Shown: positions 1-9,298, numbered from the stretch's first letter. The stretch: 64,000 nucleotides of DNA from Saccharothrix deserti (GCF_009769385.1 NZ_VKAB01000015.1:1-64000); one strand, 5' to 3'. Notes: generated by a model not told the origin, from the letters alone. Program-made: numbers and translations.

Positions 1-9
1 TGATCACCG

Positions 10-80
10 GAAAGGTGCTCCTGAACTCGCACGGACAAGGCCCTAGACAAGCCATATCCTTGCAGCTCAGAGCACCTTTC
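10..80. repeat. 11-bp inverted repeat pair at left edge
   Basis: Perfect inverted 11-bp arms lie at 10-20 (gaaaggtgctc) and 70-80, 49 bp apart, just ahead of the integrase remnant. They may mark the end of a small inserted sequence that replaced the 5' part of the integrase, or may be chance. No transposase is visible. Confidence 0.35.
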
Positions 81-124
81 TCTATGAGCTGGCCACTCTC
101 ACGCCAATCCCCCGTGAAAGCAGC

Positions 125-274
125 GGGCTAGCGGCGGGAGTGCCCCCGGTCGAGGTGGCGGAACGTGCGGGGCACTCGGTCGCCGTCCTGCTCAAGGTCT
201 ACGCGAAAGTGCTGGACGGTCAGCGGGAGAAGTCCAACCAGCGGATCAACGACCTGCTCGGGGACGACAGCTAG
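125..274 (+). pseudogene. C-terminal remnant of a tyrosine integrase
   Basis: This frame encodes about 50 residues ending in a typical phage or AICE integrase tail: AGVPPVEVAERAGHS, then LLKVYAKVLDGQ, then a stop at 272-274. The last catalytic histidine/serine region (GHS) and the nucleophile tyrosine (VYAK) are visible. The catalytic Arg and the HxxR motif are absent, because the frame closes at a stop at 44-46 and the sequence before about 119 does not look like an integrase. I read it as a decayed remnant of an older integrated element rather than a gene cut by the window edge. It is unrelated in position to the intact integrase at 49.1-50.6 kb. A hairpin terminator follows. Confidence 0.65.
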
Positions 275-304
275 GCGTGTCTGCGCAGGTAGAGTCAACG
301 ATGA

Positions 305-334
305 GGCTCCCGGCGGTGATCACTGCCGGGGGCC
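305..334. terminator. Hairpin terminator after integrase remnant
   Basis: A GC-rich stem of CCCGGC and GCCGGG flanks the self-complementary GTGATCAC, followed by a TTCGTTGTT tract. It sits 30 bp after the integrase stop, the usual place for an integrase terminator. Confidence 0.6.
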
Positions 335-471
335 TTCGTTGTTCCGTGCATGTTCCGTGACCGGCGGCAGAGGGCCACAGCGGGTGGCAGTACGTGACCA
401 GCGCTCGGGTTTGCGAGGCGGAGTATTACCGCTGGTCAACCCCTGTTCAGGCGCACTGACTGCCCAACCGG

Positions 472-2043
472 TCACACCACTGAACTGGCCTCGCGGGCAC
501 GGAGGTCCTTGCGGAGGATTTTGCCCGACGCCGACTTCGGGATGGCTTCGATGAACTCCACGACCCGCACCTTTTTGTGCGGTGCGACTTGGGAGGCCAC
601 GAATTCCATCACGCCGGCCGCGTCCAAGGACACGCCCGGCTGGAGGACGACGAAAGCCTTCGGGACCTCCTCGCCCTCCTCGTCGCGCACGCCGACTACC
701 GCTGCGTCGGCGATTTCCGGGTGCGTCAGCAGCACCGCTTCCAATTCGGCCGGTGGGACCTGGTAGCCCTTGTACTTGATCAGTTCCTTCACCCGGTCCA
801 CGATGCTGACCAGGCCGTTCTCATCGATGACGGCAACGTCGCCGGTGTGCAGCCAGCCGTCGTCGTCCAGCGTGGCGGCAGTGGCCTCCGGGTTGTTCAG
901 GTAGCCCTTCATGATGTTCGGGCCGCGGCACCACAGTTCCCCGCGTTCGCCTACCCCTACGTCCTCGCCGGTGGCCGGGTCGATGAAACGGCACTCCATG
1001 TTCGGGGCGATCACGCCGACCGTTCCCACGGAGATGTCGTCGCGGCCGTCGGGAATGGCGTGGCTGACCGGGCTCATCTCGGTCATCCCGTAACCCTGCG
1101 ACACGCGGCAGCCGAGGCGCTTGGCGACGGACGCCGCCAGGTCCACGTCGAGTGGCGCGGCGCCGGAGAAGATGGTGTCGATGCCGGACAGGTCGTATTG
1201 GTCGACCAGCGGGTGCTTGGCCAACGCCACCGCCACCGGCGGGGCGATGTAGACGCGGTCGGTGCGGTGGTCCTGGATCACGCGCAGGAACTCGGGCAGG
1301 TCGAACTTCGGCAGCGTCACCACCGTCGCGCCGACGTGCAGGCCGTTGTTCATCAGCACCTGCATGCCGTAGATGTGGAAGAACGGCAGCACGGCGAGGA
1401 TCTTCGTGGTCCCGTCGACCTTCAGCAGCGGCTGGCACTGGACGATGTTCGCGACCAGGTTCCGGTGCGTCAGCATCACGCCCTTGGCCCGGCCGGTCGT
1501 CCCGGACGAGTACGGCAGCACGGCCACGTCCTCGGCCGGGTCGATGGACACCACCGGCACCGGCTCGGAGTTGGCCAGCAACGACGACAGGCTGGGGTAG
1601 CCCTCGGCCTGGTCCAGCACCACCACGTCGGAGATGCCCGCCTTCTCGGCGCCGGGCGCGGCGTTGGGCAGCAGCACGGACACCGTGAACAGCATCTTCG
1701 CGCCCGCGTCGGCCAGCTGGTGCGCGACCTCGTCCGCCGTGTAGAGGGCGTTGACGGTGGTCGCGGTGGCGCCCGCCCGCAGGATGCCGTGGAACACGAC
1801 GGCGTAGTACGGGGTGTTCGGGCTCAGGATGCCGACGACGTCACCCTTGCCGATCCCCCTCGCGGCCAACGCGGCGGCCAGGCGGTCGATCGCGCCGGCG
1901 AGCTGGGCGTAGGTCAGCGACGCTCCCGACGTGCCGTCGACCAGGGCTACCCGGTCGGCGCGGTCGCCGAAGTCTGCGAACAACAGCTCGTGCAGCGAGA
2001 CGTCCGGGACCGCGACATCGGGGAACGGACTGCGGAAGACCAT
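472..2043 (-). CDS. Acyl-CoA synthetase, 4-coumarate-CoA ligase type
   Basis: A 523-residue member of the AMP-binding (ANL) superfamily that activates a carboxylic acid as acyl-AMP and transfers it to CoA. The P-loop-like YSSGTTGRAKGV motif is at 178-189, QGYGMTEMS at 316-324, and the GWLHTGD ATP-binding segment at 396-402. The hinge DRVKELIKYKG is at 416-426 and the C-terminal PKSASGK carries the catalytic lysine near 508. The order and length fit the 4CL/fatty-acyl-CoA ligase group. The substrate (hydroxycinnamate, fatty acid or other aryl acid) cannot be told from sequence. It is transcribed alone, away from the 404-bp gap that separates it from the DUF4349 gene. Confidence 0.88.
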   Translation of the reverse strand: MVFRSPFPDVAVPDVSLHELLFADFGDRADRVALVDGTSGASLTYAQLAGAIDRLAAALAARGIGKGDVVGILSPNTPYYAVVFHGILRAGATATTVNALYTADEVAHQLADAGAKMLFTVSVLLPNAAPGAEKAGISDVVVLDQAEGYPSLSSLLANSEPVPVVSIDPAEDVAVLPYSSGTTGRAKGVMLTHRNLVANIVQCQPLLKVDGTTKILAVLPFFHIYGMQVLMNNGLHVGATVVTLPKFDLPEFLRVIQDHRTDRVYIAPPVAVALAKHPLVDQYDLSGIDTIFSGAAPLDVDLAASVAKRLGCRVSQGYGMTEMSPVSHAIPDGRDDISVGTVGVIAPNMECRFIDPATGEDVGVGERGELWCRGPNIMKGYLNNPEATAATLDDDGWLHTGDVAVIDENGLVSIVDRVKELIKYKGYQVPPAELEAVLLTHPEIADAAVVGVRDEEGEEVPKAFVVLQPGVSLDAAGVMEFVASQVAPHKKVRVVEFIEAIPKSASGKILRKDLRAREASSVV

Positions 2044-2447
2044 GCGGCTGCCTCATTCATCCAGGGGGCCGTGATCCCGTCATCGTGAGTCAACCCACAT
2101 CGCCGGTCAAGGCAGTCGTCTCTACCGCTCCAGCGTTACTTAACTCAGCTAATAACACACGAATGGACTAGCGCCAGCCCTTGTGGTGATCACCGGCGAT
2201 CTGCCAAGTTGGCAGGGCCTCGCGGGTCGGCTCCCACGCACTCCGACGACCTGCGCGGCACAACCGCGGTTTGCAATCCCCCCGTCGAACCGCGGCCCGC
2301 TTGGAATCCCGGGCTCCCCCCGCCCGGATCCACTGCAGCGGGGACTGACGCGGGGCGGCTTGAGCTCGCGACTCCCCCTCTCTCCCAAGCCGCCCCGCGC
2401 TCCCGCGCGACGTTGCTCTCAGTAGAGACCGTTGCTCCGATGAACCC
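2044..2447. other. 404-bp intergenic region
   Basis: The part near 2044-2170 is AT-richer than its surroundings and should hold the promoter of the leftward acyl-CoA ligase gene. The part next to 2448 holds a strong hairpin (2350-2398). Short frames on both strands here lack ribosome sites and conserved motifs; I see no gene. Confidence 0.6.
2350..2398 (-). terminator. Terminator of the DUF4349 gene
   Basis: Perfect 13-bp arms (2350-2362 gcggggcggcttg and 2386-2398) with a 23-nt loop lie 50 bp beyond the stop of the leftward DUF4349 gene. There is no U-tract, as is common in actinomycetes. Confidence 0.6.
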
Positions 2448-3368
2448 CTAAGGCGTGCCCGACGGGGTGACGGCGGGTGCAACCGCCGGGGCGGCCTCGC
2501 TCCGGCGCCGACGACGCCACCACAGGTAGCCGAACGCGGGCAGGCCGAGCACCACCGCGAACGGCAGCACGGCGCCCAGCACCACCATCAACCAGCTGAA
2601 CGCCTCCAGCAGCGCCTTCCACCCACCGGCGAACGCGTCCAGGAAGTCGTTCTCCTCCTCCACGACCGGCGGCGTGCCCTGCCGCGAGATCGTCACGGTC
2701 AACGTCGACATCGCGACCTGGCCCTTGAGCGTCTCGTACCGCCGCTGCAACGACTCGAGCTCCGACTGCCGCTTGGTCAGCTCGGCCTCGATGTCGGTGA
2801 TCTCCGACGTGGTGGCCGCCCGCTCCAGCAGCCCGCGCACCCGTTCCACGCTGGCCCGCTGGTTGGCGATCCGGACCTCGATGTCCACGACCTGCTCGGT
2901 CACGTCCTCGGTGCGCAGCTCGCGCCGGTTGACCTCGACGCCTTCCAGCCCGCCGATCGACTCCAGCACGGCGTCCAGCCGGTCGCCGGGCACGAGGAGC
3001 GTCACGGTCGCGTTCCTGAGCTGCGAGTTCTCCTGCGCCGAGTACCCGCCCTGCTCGATGACCAGGCCCTTCACCTTGCTCAGCACGTCCGTGACGTCCA
3101 CCGCGCGCAGTTCAACCGTCGCGGTGCGGACGAGCTGCCGGTTCTGCTGGGCCGACGTGCCGGCCTGCTGCGCCTCCCCCGCGGCCTCCTGCTTCTCCTT
3201 GGCGACACCCGGCTTCTCCGCCGGCGCGGGCGCCGCCATGTCGGCCGCCCCGGACGACGTCCCGCTGTTCGCACCGCACCCGGCCAGCGCCAACACCGCG
3301 AACACGGCCGCCAGACCCGCCAAACCCACCCGTCTGCCCATCTGCCCCTCCCTGGTCATGGTCACCAA
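2448..3368 (-). CDS. DUF4349 domain lipoprotein
   Basis: A 306-residue envelope protein. The N-terminus has a basic and hydrophobic signal ending in the lipobox ALAGC (about 28-32), so it should be lipidated and exported. A low-complexity Ala/Gln/Glu linker follows. The DUF4349 region runs from LVRTATVELRAVDV through a long coiled coil (about 165-220, IEAELTKRQSELESL). A hydrophobic segment at about 255-280 followed by WWRRRRR anchors the C-terminus in the membrane. DUF4349 proteins are common in actinomycetes and have no settled function. The frame has two further starts; the one at 3368 gives MVTMTREG, and the second Met or the one at MGRRVG could be the true start. Confidence 0.8.
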   Translation of the reverse strand: MVTMTREGQMGRRVGLAGLAAVFAVLALAGCGANSGTSSGAADMAAPAPAEKPGVAKEKQEAAGEAQQAGTSAQQNRQLVRTATVELRAVDVTDVLSKVKGLVIEQGGYSAQENSQLRNATVTLLVPGDRLDAVLESIGGLEGVEVNRRELRTEDVTEQVVDIEVRIANQRASVERVRGLLERAATTSEITDIEAELTKRQSELESLQRRYETLKGQVAMSTLTVTISRQGTPPVVEEENDFLDAFAGGWKALLEAFSWLMVVLGAVLPFAVVLGLPAFGYLWWRRRRRSEAAPAVAPAVTPSGTP

Positions 3369-3408
3369 GTGGACGGGGAACGGGCTCAGTCCAGTTGCGC
3401 GGGCGCGA

Positions 3409-3909
3409 TCACGATTCGGACACCAGGTGCCGGAACGCCTGGAGGTTGGCCAACGACTCGCCGCGCGAGACCCGCCAGTCCCACTCGCGCTGGATGGCTC
3501 CGGCGAACCCGATCTCCAGCAGCGTGTTGAAATCGCCGTCGGCGGCCTCCACCACCTGCCCGAGCACGCGGTCCAGCTCGTCGGGCGTCACGGCGTGCAG
3601 CGCGATCCGGCCGACCAGGTAGATGTCGCCGGTCGTGTCGATCGTGTAGTGCACGCCGTACAGCTTTGCGTTGCGCCGCAACAGGAATCGGTAGACGTCC
3701 TCGTGCGCCTCGTCCGGCTTGCGGCACACGAACGCCTCGACCACCAGCGCGTGCCTGCCGACGACGAGCCAGCAGTTCGTCTGGAGCTTCTTCGTACCGG
3801 GCAGGGTGACGAAGAACCGGCCCGACGCCTTGTTGTCGTAACGCAGCTCGCGGTCGTCCAAAGTGGACCGGATCACGTCGTCCAGTCCCGGTTCCGGTTC
3901 GCGGCTCAA
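3409..3909 (-). CDS. YbjN domain protein (Rv0487-like)
   Basis: A 166-residue protein with the YbjN / type III secretion chaperone-like fold: a small alpha/beta domain with no catalytic residues that I can see. Its start overlaps the mshA stop by 4 bp, so the two are co-translated. The same pairing is seen in M. tuberculosis (mshA Rv0486, Rv0487). Its job in that pair is not established. Internal conserved-looking stretches are [20 protein letters not shown] and [17 protein letters not shown]. Confidence 0.8.
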   Translation of the reverse strand: MSREPEPGLDDVIRSTLDDRELRYDNKASGRFFVTLPGTKKLQTNCWLVVGRHALVVEAFVCRKPDEAHEDVYRFLLRRNAKLYGVHYTIDTTGDIYLVGRIALHAVTPDELDRVLGQVVEAADGDFNTLLEIGFAGAIQREWDWRVSRGESLANLQAFRHLVSES

Positions 3910-5159
3910 GCGAAAACCTCCTCGCGGAACACATCTCGTGCCTCGGCGTACCCGGCGAGGAGTGAATCAGTCGTCCGGTCCCAGGAGAACCGGCGGGCGT
4001 GCCCGACCGCGTTGCTGGCCAGCTCCTCGCGGTACGCGGGGTGCAGCGCGATGTCCGACAGCACCCGCGCCCACGGTTCCGCGTCGTGGCCGTCCACCAG
4101 CGCGCCGGACACACCGTCCCGCACCGCCACCGGCAGCCCGCCGACGGCCGCCGCGACGACCGGTGTGCCGCACGCCTGCGCCTCCAGCGCGACCAGGCCG
4201 AACGACTCGTTGTAGCTCGGCACGGCGACCACGTCGGCGGCCCGGTAGACCTGCGCCAACGCCGCACCGCCCTGCGGCGGCAGGAACCGCACCACGTCCG
4301 AGATCTGCAGTTCGGCCGCCAGCCGCACCAGGTCCGCGGGCGTCTTCATGCCCGAACCGGACGGCCCGCCGACGACCAGCACCACCAGCCGCGACCGCAG
4401 CCCCGGATCGCGCACCACCATCTCGGCCGCGGCGCGCAGCAGCACGTCCGGCGCCTTCAACGGCTGGATGCGCCCCACGAACGCCAGCACGACCGACTCC
4501 GGCCGCAACCCCAACGCGGCCCGCGCCGCCGCCCGGTCGCCCGGCGTGAACCGCTCCAGGTCCACGCCCGGCGGCACGACCATCACCTTGCCCGGGTCGG
4601 CGTCGTACAGCTTGATCAGCTCGGCGGCCTCGACGTCGGTGTTGGCCACCAGCCGGTCGGCCTCGGCGACCACCTGTTCCTCGCCGATCACCCGCATCCG
4701 CGGCTCCGGCGCGTCGCACGCGGCCAACGCCAGGTTCTTCACCTTGGCCAGCGTGTGCGCGGTGTGCACCAGCGGCGTCGCCCACCGTTCCCGGGCCAGC
4801 CAGCCGACCTGCCCGGACAACCAGTAGTGCGAGTGCACGACGTCGTAGTGGCCGGGCTCGTGCCGCGCCTCGGCCCGCAGCACGCCCGCGGTGAACGCGC
4901 AGAGCTGGCCGGGCAACTCCTCCTTGCCGAGGCCCTCGAACGGGCCGGCCACCACGTGCCGCACCTTCACGCCCGGCGCGAGTTCGGCGACCGGCGGCAG
5001 CTCGGACGACGTCGCGCGGGTGAAGATCTCCACCTCGATGCCCCGCTGCGCCATCCGCGTCGCGGTCTGCACGATGTAGACGTTCATGCCGCCCGCGTCG
5101 CCCGTGCCGGGCTGCTCCAGCGGCGAGGTGTGCACCGAGAGCACGGCTACCCGCTTCAC
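3906..5159 (-). CDS. mshA: D-inositol-3-phosphate glycosyltransferase MshA
   Basis: The first committed enzyme of mycothiol synthesis. It transfers GlcNAc from UDP-GlcNAc to 1-L-myo-inositol-1-phosphate, giving GlcNAc-Ins-P in the cytosol. The 417-residue GT-B glycosyltransferase starts with the family pattern [20 protein letters not shown] and GGMN (23-26). It has HSHYWLSG in the N-domain and the GT4 nucleotide-sugar motif [18 protein letters not shown] about 90 residues from the end. Length and motifs match MshA closely. It sits between an alpha/beta hydrolase (4-bp overlap upstream) and YbjN (4-bp overlap downstream), a three-gene operon. The maleylpyruvate-isomerase-like gene at 11,750 is a possible user of mycothiol. 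Confidence 0.95.
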   Translation of the reverse strand: MKRVAVLSVHTSPLEQPGTGDAGGMNVYIVQTATRMAQRGIEVEIFTRATSSELPPVAELAPGVKVRHVVAGPFEGLGKEELPGQLCAFTAGVLRAEARHEPGHYDVVHSHYWLSGQVGWLARERWATPLVHTAHTLAKVKNLALAACDAPEPRMRVIGEEQVVAEADRLVANTDVEAAELIKLYDADPGKVMVVPPGVDLERFTPGDRAAARAALGLRPESVVLAFVGRIQPLKAPDVLLRAAAEMVVRDPGLRSRLVVLVVGGPSGSGMKTPADLVRLAAELQISDVVRFLPPQGGAALAQVYRAADVVAVPSYNESFGLVALEAQACGTPVVAAAVGGLPVAVRDGVSGALVDGHDAEPWARVLSDIALHPAYREELASNAVGHARRFSWDRTTDSLLAGYAEARDVFREEVFA

Positions 5160-5953
5160 CGTGAGACCTCCGCGACGAAACCGGCCAGGTCAGCGGCGAA
5201 ACGCTCGGGTTGTTCGAGGAACGGCGCGTGTCCGGTGCGTTCGTAGCGGCGCAAGTCGGCTCCGGGGATCATGGCCGCCGCGTACTCCCCGGCGGCCGGG
5301 TCGACCACCTCGTCGGCGGTGCCGTGCACCACCAGTGTCGGCTTGTCGACCGCCTTCAGCACGGCGGCGCTGTCCACGTCACGCCGGAACACCTCGCCGC
5401 GCACCCGCGGCGGGACGCGCAACGCCGTGCCGATCAGGCGTTGCACCAGCTCACCGGGTAGCGCGGGGGCCTGGTCGCGCCAGAACTCGGCCAACGCCGG
5501 CACGGCCACCACCGGGTCGTCCGACAACGCGGCGGGCAGCGCGGCGCGCATCACCTTCCCGGTGACGCCGCCCGGCCGGTCGCGGCCGATCTCGGTGATC
5601 GCGTCGACCAGCACCAACCCGTTCACGCGAGAGGTGCCGTGCGCGCGCAGGTAGTCGGCGATCACCAGACCGCCGTAGGACCAGCCGACGAGCACCGCGG
5701 GCCTGCCGACGTGGTCGAGCACCGCCTCCAGGTCGGCCGCCCAGCACGCCGAGTCGCGGTAACCGCCCTCGGTGACCTCCGAGTCGCCGTGACCGCGCAG
5801 GTCCGGGGCGTAGGAGCGGAACGGCGGATCGGGCGACCACACCTCCCCGGACGAGGCCCAGCCGTGCACCAACACGACCGCCGGGGCGTCAACGGGGCCC
5901 GATTCGCGGACCGAGAGCCGGACGCCCTCAGCGTCGAGGCGAGAGATCTGCAC
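5156..5953 (-). CDS. Alpha/beta hydrolase
   Basis: A 265-residue single-domain alpha/beta hydrolase, first gene of the mshA operon. The oxyanion [10 protein letters not shown] is at about 30-39, the nucleophile elbow GWSYGG at about 104-109, and the terminal histidine in [12 protein letters not shown]. An acid is likely in [10 protein letters not shown]. Substrate unknown; esterases, lactonases and haloperoxidase-like members all share this pattern. Its stop overlaps the mshA start by 4 bp, which suggests co-regulation with mycothiol synthesis, but no catalytic link to that pathway is known to me. Confidence 0.82.
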   Translation of the reverse strand: MQISRLDAEGVRLSVRESGPVDAPAVVLVHGWASSGEVWSPDPPFRSYAPDLRGHGDSEVTEGGYRDSACWAADLEAVLDHVGRPAVLVGWSYGGLVIADYLRAHGTSRVNGLVLVDAITEIGRDRPGGVTGKVMRAALPAALSDDPVVAVPALAEFWRDQAPALPGELVQRLIGTALRVPPRVRGEVFRRDVDSAAVLKAVDKPTLVVHGTADEVVDPAAGEYAAAMIPGADLRRYERTGHAPFLEQPERFAADLAGFVAEVSR

Positions 5954-6283
5954 GACTTACGACAACGCCGTGGACATCCCATCGCTTCCCGATGCAAACG
6001 AATTTCCGCCATCAAGCCGCACCACAACGGACCCAAGCCCCACCACAACGGACCCGCCGGCGGCCGACGAGGCGGTCAATCCCACAGGACCACGACGGCC
6101 CCGGCGGTGGCCGACGAGGCTCGATTTGACATGGGTTCGGGTGCCATAGGCTGGTCGGAGCCGGCAGGCGTGGCGGGACGCTCTTCCCCGCCACGCCTGC
6201 CGGCTCCGACCAGCCTCCGGTGCCCGTAAGGGCCCCATGTCAAATCGAGCCGGACCCAACCACAGACTTCACGAAGCCCAAAT
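5954..6283. other. 330-bp gap with repeats and a long hairpin
   Basis: No gene is visible. It holds a 15-bp direct repeat, CACCACAACGGACCC, at 6020-6034 and 6041-6055, and a 12-bp repeat, GGCCGACGAGGC, at about 6062 and 6109. The long inverted repeat listed separately is at 6118-6251. The promoter of the hydrolase-mshA operon should lie near 5960-6010. Confidence 0.65.
6118..6251. repeat. 134-bp imperfect inverted repeat
   Basis: Two arms of about 60 bp (6118-6177 and 6187-6251) pair almost throughout around an ~9-nt loop. The inner 29-bp stem (CTGGTCGGAGCCGGCAGGCG side) is essentially perfect. The outer stems (GCTCGATTTGACATGGG side) match after a small bulge. It follows the stop of the L,D-transpeptidase gene, so it may end that transcript. 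Its length is more like a REP/MITE-type mobile hairpin than a simple terminator. Confidence 0.7.
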
Positions 6284-7429
6284 CTAGAGCGCAGACATCG
6301 TCTGCCACTGCGCCCACGGGATCTGCCAGTCGTACCAGTCGAACTGCGGGGGCAGCGTGGTGATCGAGCCGGTCACCTCGACCGGGTCACCCACGAGCGC
6401 GCTGTCGTAGTACGCCTTGGCGTCGGCCTCCAGCAGGTTCGCGCAACCGTGGGAGGTGTTGTTCTTGCCGATGTTGCCCGCGTTGTCGTTGTTCTCGTGG
6501 ATGAACTCGCCGTGGTTGGAGAACCGCACAGCCCACTTCTTCAGCACGTTGGTGTAGCCGTAGCGCGGGTTGTCGAAGCTCCACTGCTCGTCCTTCTGCA
6601 TCACCACGAACGTGCCGTTGGGCGTGGTGAGCTCGGGGTCGGCGTCCTTGCCGAACGACGCCGGGTAGGTCGCCACGGTCTGCCCGTCGCGCTGCACCAC
6701 GAGCTGGTGCGACGGCGTGTCGATCTTCACGACCTGGTTGCGGCCGATGGTGAAGTCGCTGGTCACGTCCGCGCGGCCGTACGCGCCGCCGCCGTAGGGG
6801 ACGCCGTACAGCTTGGCCTCGACGTGGACCTGGGTGTTCGCGGGCCAGTACGTCTCCGGCCGGTAGTGCACCTCGCGGGCGCTCAGCCACGCCCAACTGC
6901 CCTTCACGCCCGCCGAGTTGGTGACGGTCAGCGCCTTCTCCACGGCGGCCTTGTCGGTCACGTCCGCGTCGAAGTCGACCTTGATCGGGACCGCGACACC
7001 CACCGTCTGGTTGTCGCCGGGGAACAGCGTGGCGCGCACCTGGGCCGCCGGCGTGAGGGTGGTGAACGCGCCCTTCAGCTCGACCGGCCTGCCGTCGGTG
7101 CCGGTGGCCTTGCCCGCGTAGGTGTAGCTCTTGCCGAAGCCGAGCGGCTCGGTGGTCGACCACGACTTCTTGTCGTCGGCGAGCTTGCCCGCGACGGCCT
7201 GCCCCTCCGGGTTGGTGACCGCGACCTGCTCGATGGTGCCCTCGGCCACGGTGACCTGCACCGGCACGTTCACCGGCACGTCGGTCGCCCCGTCGGCGGG
7301 CGCGGTGGTGAACTTGGCCACCGGCGGGTTGTCGCCGCCCACCGGCTTGGCCGTGCCCTGTTCCACTTTCGCCGAGCAGCCGGCCAGCAGAGCCAGGCCG
7401 AGCAGCAAAGCCGCCAATCTCTTGTGCAC
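6284..7429 (-). CDS. L,D-transpeptidase lipoprotein (LdtMt5/LprQ-like)
   Basis: A 381-residue cell-wall enzyme that makes 3-3 cross-links in peptidoglycan outside the membrane. The signal peptide ends in lipobox LLAGC (about 15-19). Ig-like domains fill about 35-240, and the YkuD catalytic domain follows. The YkuD signature is complete: His at about 306 and 311 (HGEFIHENND) and the nucleophile Cys329 in SHGCANL. The tail PPQFDWYDWQIPWAQWQ is a typical Trp-rich extension. The position between mshA and murB matches lprQ (Rv0483) in mycobacteria. Divergent from the SDR gene, with about 78 bp between starts. Confidence 0.9.
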   Translation of the reverse strand: MHKRLAALLLGLALLAGCSAKVEQGTAKPVGGDNPPVAKFTTAPADGATDVPVNVPVQVTVAEGTIEQVAVTNPEGQAVAGKLADDKKSWSTTEPLGFGKSYTYAGKATGTDGRPVELKGAFTTLTPAAQVRATLFPGDNQTVGVAVPIKVDFDADVTDKAAVEKALTVTNSAGVKGSWAWLSAREVHYRPETYWPANTQVHVEAKLYGVPYGGGAYGRADVTSDFTIGRNQVVKIDTPSHQLVVQRDGQTVATYPASFGKDADPELTTPNGTFVVMQKDEQWSFDNPRYGYTNVLKKWAVRFSNHGEFIHENNDNAGNIGKNNTSHGCANLLEADAKAYYDSALVGDPVEVTGSITTLPPQFDWYDWQIPWAQWQTMSAL

Positions 7430-7507
7430 GTTACGACCTCCCGATCGAAGGACGTTCCACGAGGCTTTCGGTGCAAGTGACCTACGTCACACACATAGGA
7501 TGCCCAT

Positions 7508-8239
7508 GTGAACCGACCTGTCGCAGTCGTGACCGGAGCCAGCGCGGGTATCGGTGAGGCCACCGCCCGCCGGCTCGCCGCCGAGGGTTTTCACGTGGTG
7601 CTCGGTGCCCGGCGGGTCGACCGACTCAAGGTTATCGCGGATGAGATCGGGGGCACGGCGGTCGAGTTGGACGTCACCTCCGCCCCGTCGGTCGAGGCGT
7701 TCCTGGAGGCCGTGCCCGCCGCCCGGGTGCTGATCAACAACGCCGGTGGCGCACGTGGTCTGAGCACCGTGGCCGAGGCCGACGAGGAGCACTGGCGGTG
7801 GATGTGGGAGACGAACGTGCTGGGCACGTTGCGGATCACCAAGGGCCTGTTGCCGAAGCTCATCGCCTCCGGTGACGGGCACGTGGTGACCGTGACGTCG
7901 GTCGCCGCCTACGAGGCCTACGACAACGGCTCCGGGTACACGTCGGCCAAGCACGCGCAGTCGGCGCTGCACCGGACGTTGCGCGGCGAGCTGCTCGGCC
8001 AGCCCGTTCGGGTGACCGAGATCCTGCCGGGCATGGTGGAGACGGACTTCTCGGTGAACCGGTTCGACGGCGACGCCGAGCGGGCCGCCGCCGTCTACCA
8101 GGGCGTGACGCCGTTGACGGCGGACGACGTGGCGGACGTGATCGCGTTCGCGGTGACCAGGCCGTCGCACGTGAACCTGGACCAGATCGTGCTCAAGCCC
8201 CGTGCGCAGGCGTCCGCGTCCCGCGTGCACCGGGGGTGA
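7508..8239 (+). CDS. Short-chain dehydrogenase/reductase
   Basis: A 243-residue classical SDR using NAD(P)H. The cofactor loop TGASAGIG is at 9-16, NNAG at 77-80, and the catalytic Ser131, Tyr144 and Lys148 (GYTSAKHA) are all in register. It matches the place of Rv0484c beside the L,D-transpeptidase and murB in mycobacteria and resembles the YdfG/serine-dehydrogenase-like SDRs. The substrate is not predictable. Its 3' end overlaps the convergent protease-like gene by 47 bp. Confidence 0.88.
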   Translation: MNRPVAVVTGASAGIGEATARRLAAEGFHVVLGARRVDRLKVIADEIGGTAVELDVTSAPSVEAFLEAVPAARVLINNAGGARGLSTVAEADEEHWRWMWETNVLGTLRITKGLLPKLIASGDGHVVTVTSVAAYEAYDNGSGYTSAKHAQSALHRTLRGELLGQPVRVTEILPGMVETDFSVNRFDGDAERAAAVYQGVTPLTADDVADVIAFAVTRPSHVNLDQIVLKPRAQASASRVHRG

Positions 8240-9188
8240 GCAGGTCCACGTCGAGCTGGTCGAGCACCGGACCGATGGGGTTGGCGAACCCCCGGTCCGG
8301 GCTCCCGCCGCAGTAGAGGCCGACCACGTGGTTGGTGTCGTCCAGCAGGACGGCGCCGGAATCGCCGTGGTCGGCGAACCGTGACGTCTCGATGCGGATC
8401 TGGTCGTGCAGGGTGCGCACGCCGATTCCGACGCCGAAGTCCAACGTGATCGCGGCGTCCGTGGACGCCACCACGCCCTCGGTGACGGCGGTCGTCCGGC
8501 CGCGCTTGCGCACCCGTTGGCCGATCCGCGCGTCGGCCCGACCGGCTATCGCGCCCAACTCGACCACTTCCGGCCGCACGTGCGGCGTGGTGAGCATGAT
8601 CGCGGCGGCGTCCACCCGACTCGACAGCGCGGCCCGCGCCAACGCGCCGATGCGGTCGTGCACCGGGTGCCCGCCGTCGATCCGGGACGGGTGCACCATC
8701 GGATCCCCGACCGCCCAGGCGTCGTCCACGCAGGCGACGTGGAAGGAGGTCAACGCCATGGTGAGCTGCCGGCGGCGCGGCGTGACCAGCGCGCCCAACG
8801 TCCCGGCCACCACGTAGTCGTCCACTTCGGGGACGTCCGGCGGCACGAACCGGATCGCCCGAGCGGGCCCGATCCCGATACCGCCCAACAGCAACTCGTG
8901 CCGTTCCGCCCCGCTCACGCCCTCCGACGAGGTGATGGTGTGGTGCGGCGAGAACGAGTCCTGGACCACGTCGGTCGGCACACCCAGCACGTCCGGCGGG
9001 ATGGCGAACTGCGCGGAAGGCCCTTTGCGGCGGACGTACACGACGATCGCCAACTCACCGGTCACCCGGCCGCCGACGGTCTTCTCGCCGAGATCGACAC
9101 CCACCACGCCGGGCCGGCTCAGGAAATCGTCCTCAACCAGCTTCTTGATCGGCCTGGCGGCCGTGCGCTCATCGTCCGGGTAGGCCAT
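8193..9188 (-). CDS. Trypsin-fold (S1-like) protein, cytoplasmic
   Basis: A 331-residue protein with a chymotrypsin-like pattern: His150 in TSFHVAC, a plausible Asp193 (RVDAAAIM) and Ser277 in HGDSGA. The following VVGLYCGG is the usual strand after the nucleophile. There is no signal peptide or transmembrane segment, so it should stay in the cytoplasm, unlike most S1 peptidases. The region before His resembles the N-terminal part of the NAL1-like trypsin group. ATG at 9188 is chosen over the upstream TTG because GGAGG lies 6-10 bp before it. Its 3' end runs 47 bp into the SDR gene on the other strand. Proteolytic activity is inferred only. Confidence 0.65.
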   Translation of the reverse strand: MAYPDDERTAARPIKKLVEDDFLSRPGVVGVDLGEKTVGGRVTGELAIVVYVRRKGPSAQFAIPPDVLGVPTDVVQDSFSPHHTITSSEGVSGAERHELLLGGIGIGPARAIRFVPPDVPEVDDYVVAGTLGALVTPRRRQLTMALTSFHVACVDDAWAVGDPMVHPSRIDGGHPVHDRIGALARAALSSRVDAAAIMLTTPHVRPEVVELGAIAGRADARIGQRVRKRGRTTAVTEGVVASTDAAITLDFGVGIGVRTLHDQIRIETSRFADHGDSGAVLLDDTNHVVGLYCGGSPDRGFANPIGPVLDQLDVDLLTPGARGTRTPAHGA

Positions 9189-9298
9189 GACGACCTCCAA
9201 CGGGTGCCTCTACCTCCATGAAACGCGCGGAGTGAGGATTCGTCACACACCGTCACCCGTTCGGCCGTTCGACCTCGGGAGTTTCGTCAGGGGTTCCA

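Noticed and set aside
577..2088. 503-codon open frame on the + strand
   Set aside because: It is the antisense shadow of the acyl-CoA ligase gene, rich in Arg, His, Gln and Val as GC-rich shadows are, and has no family motif.
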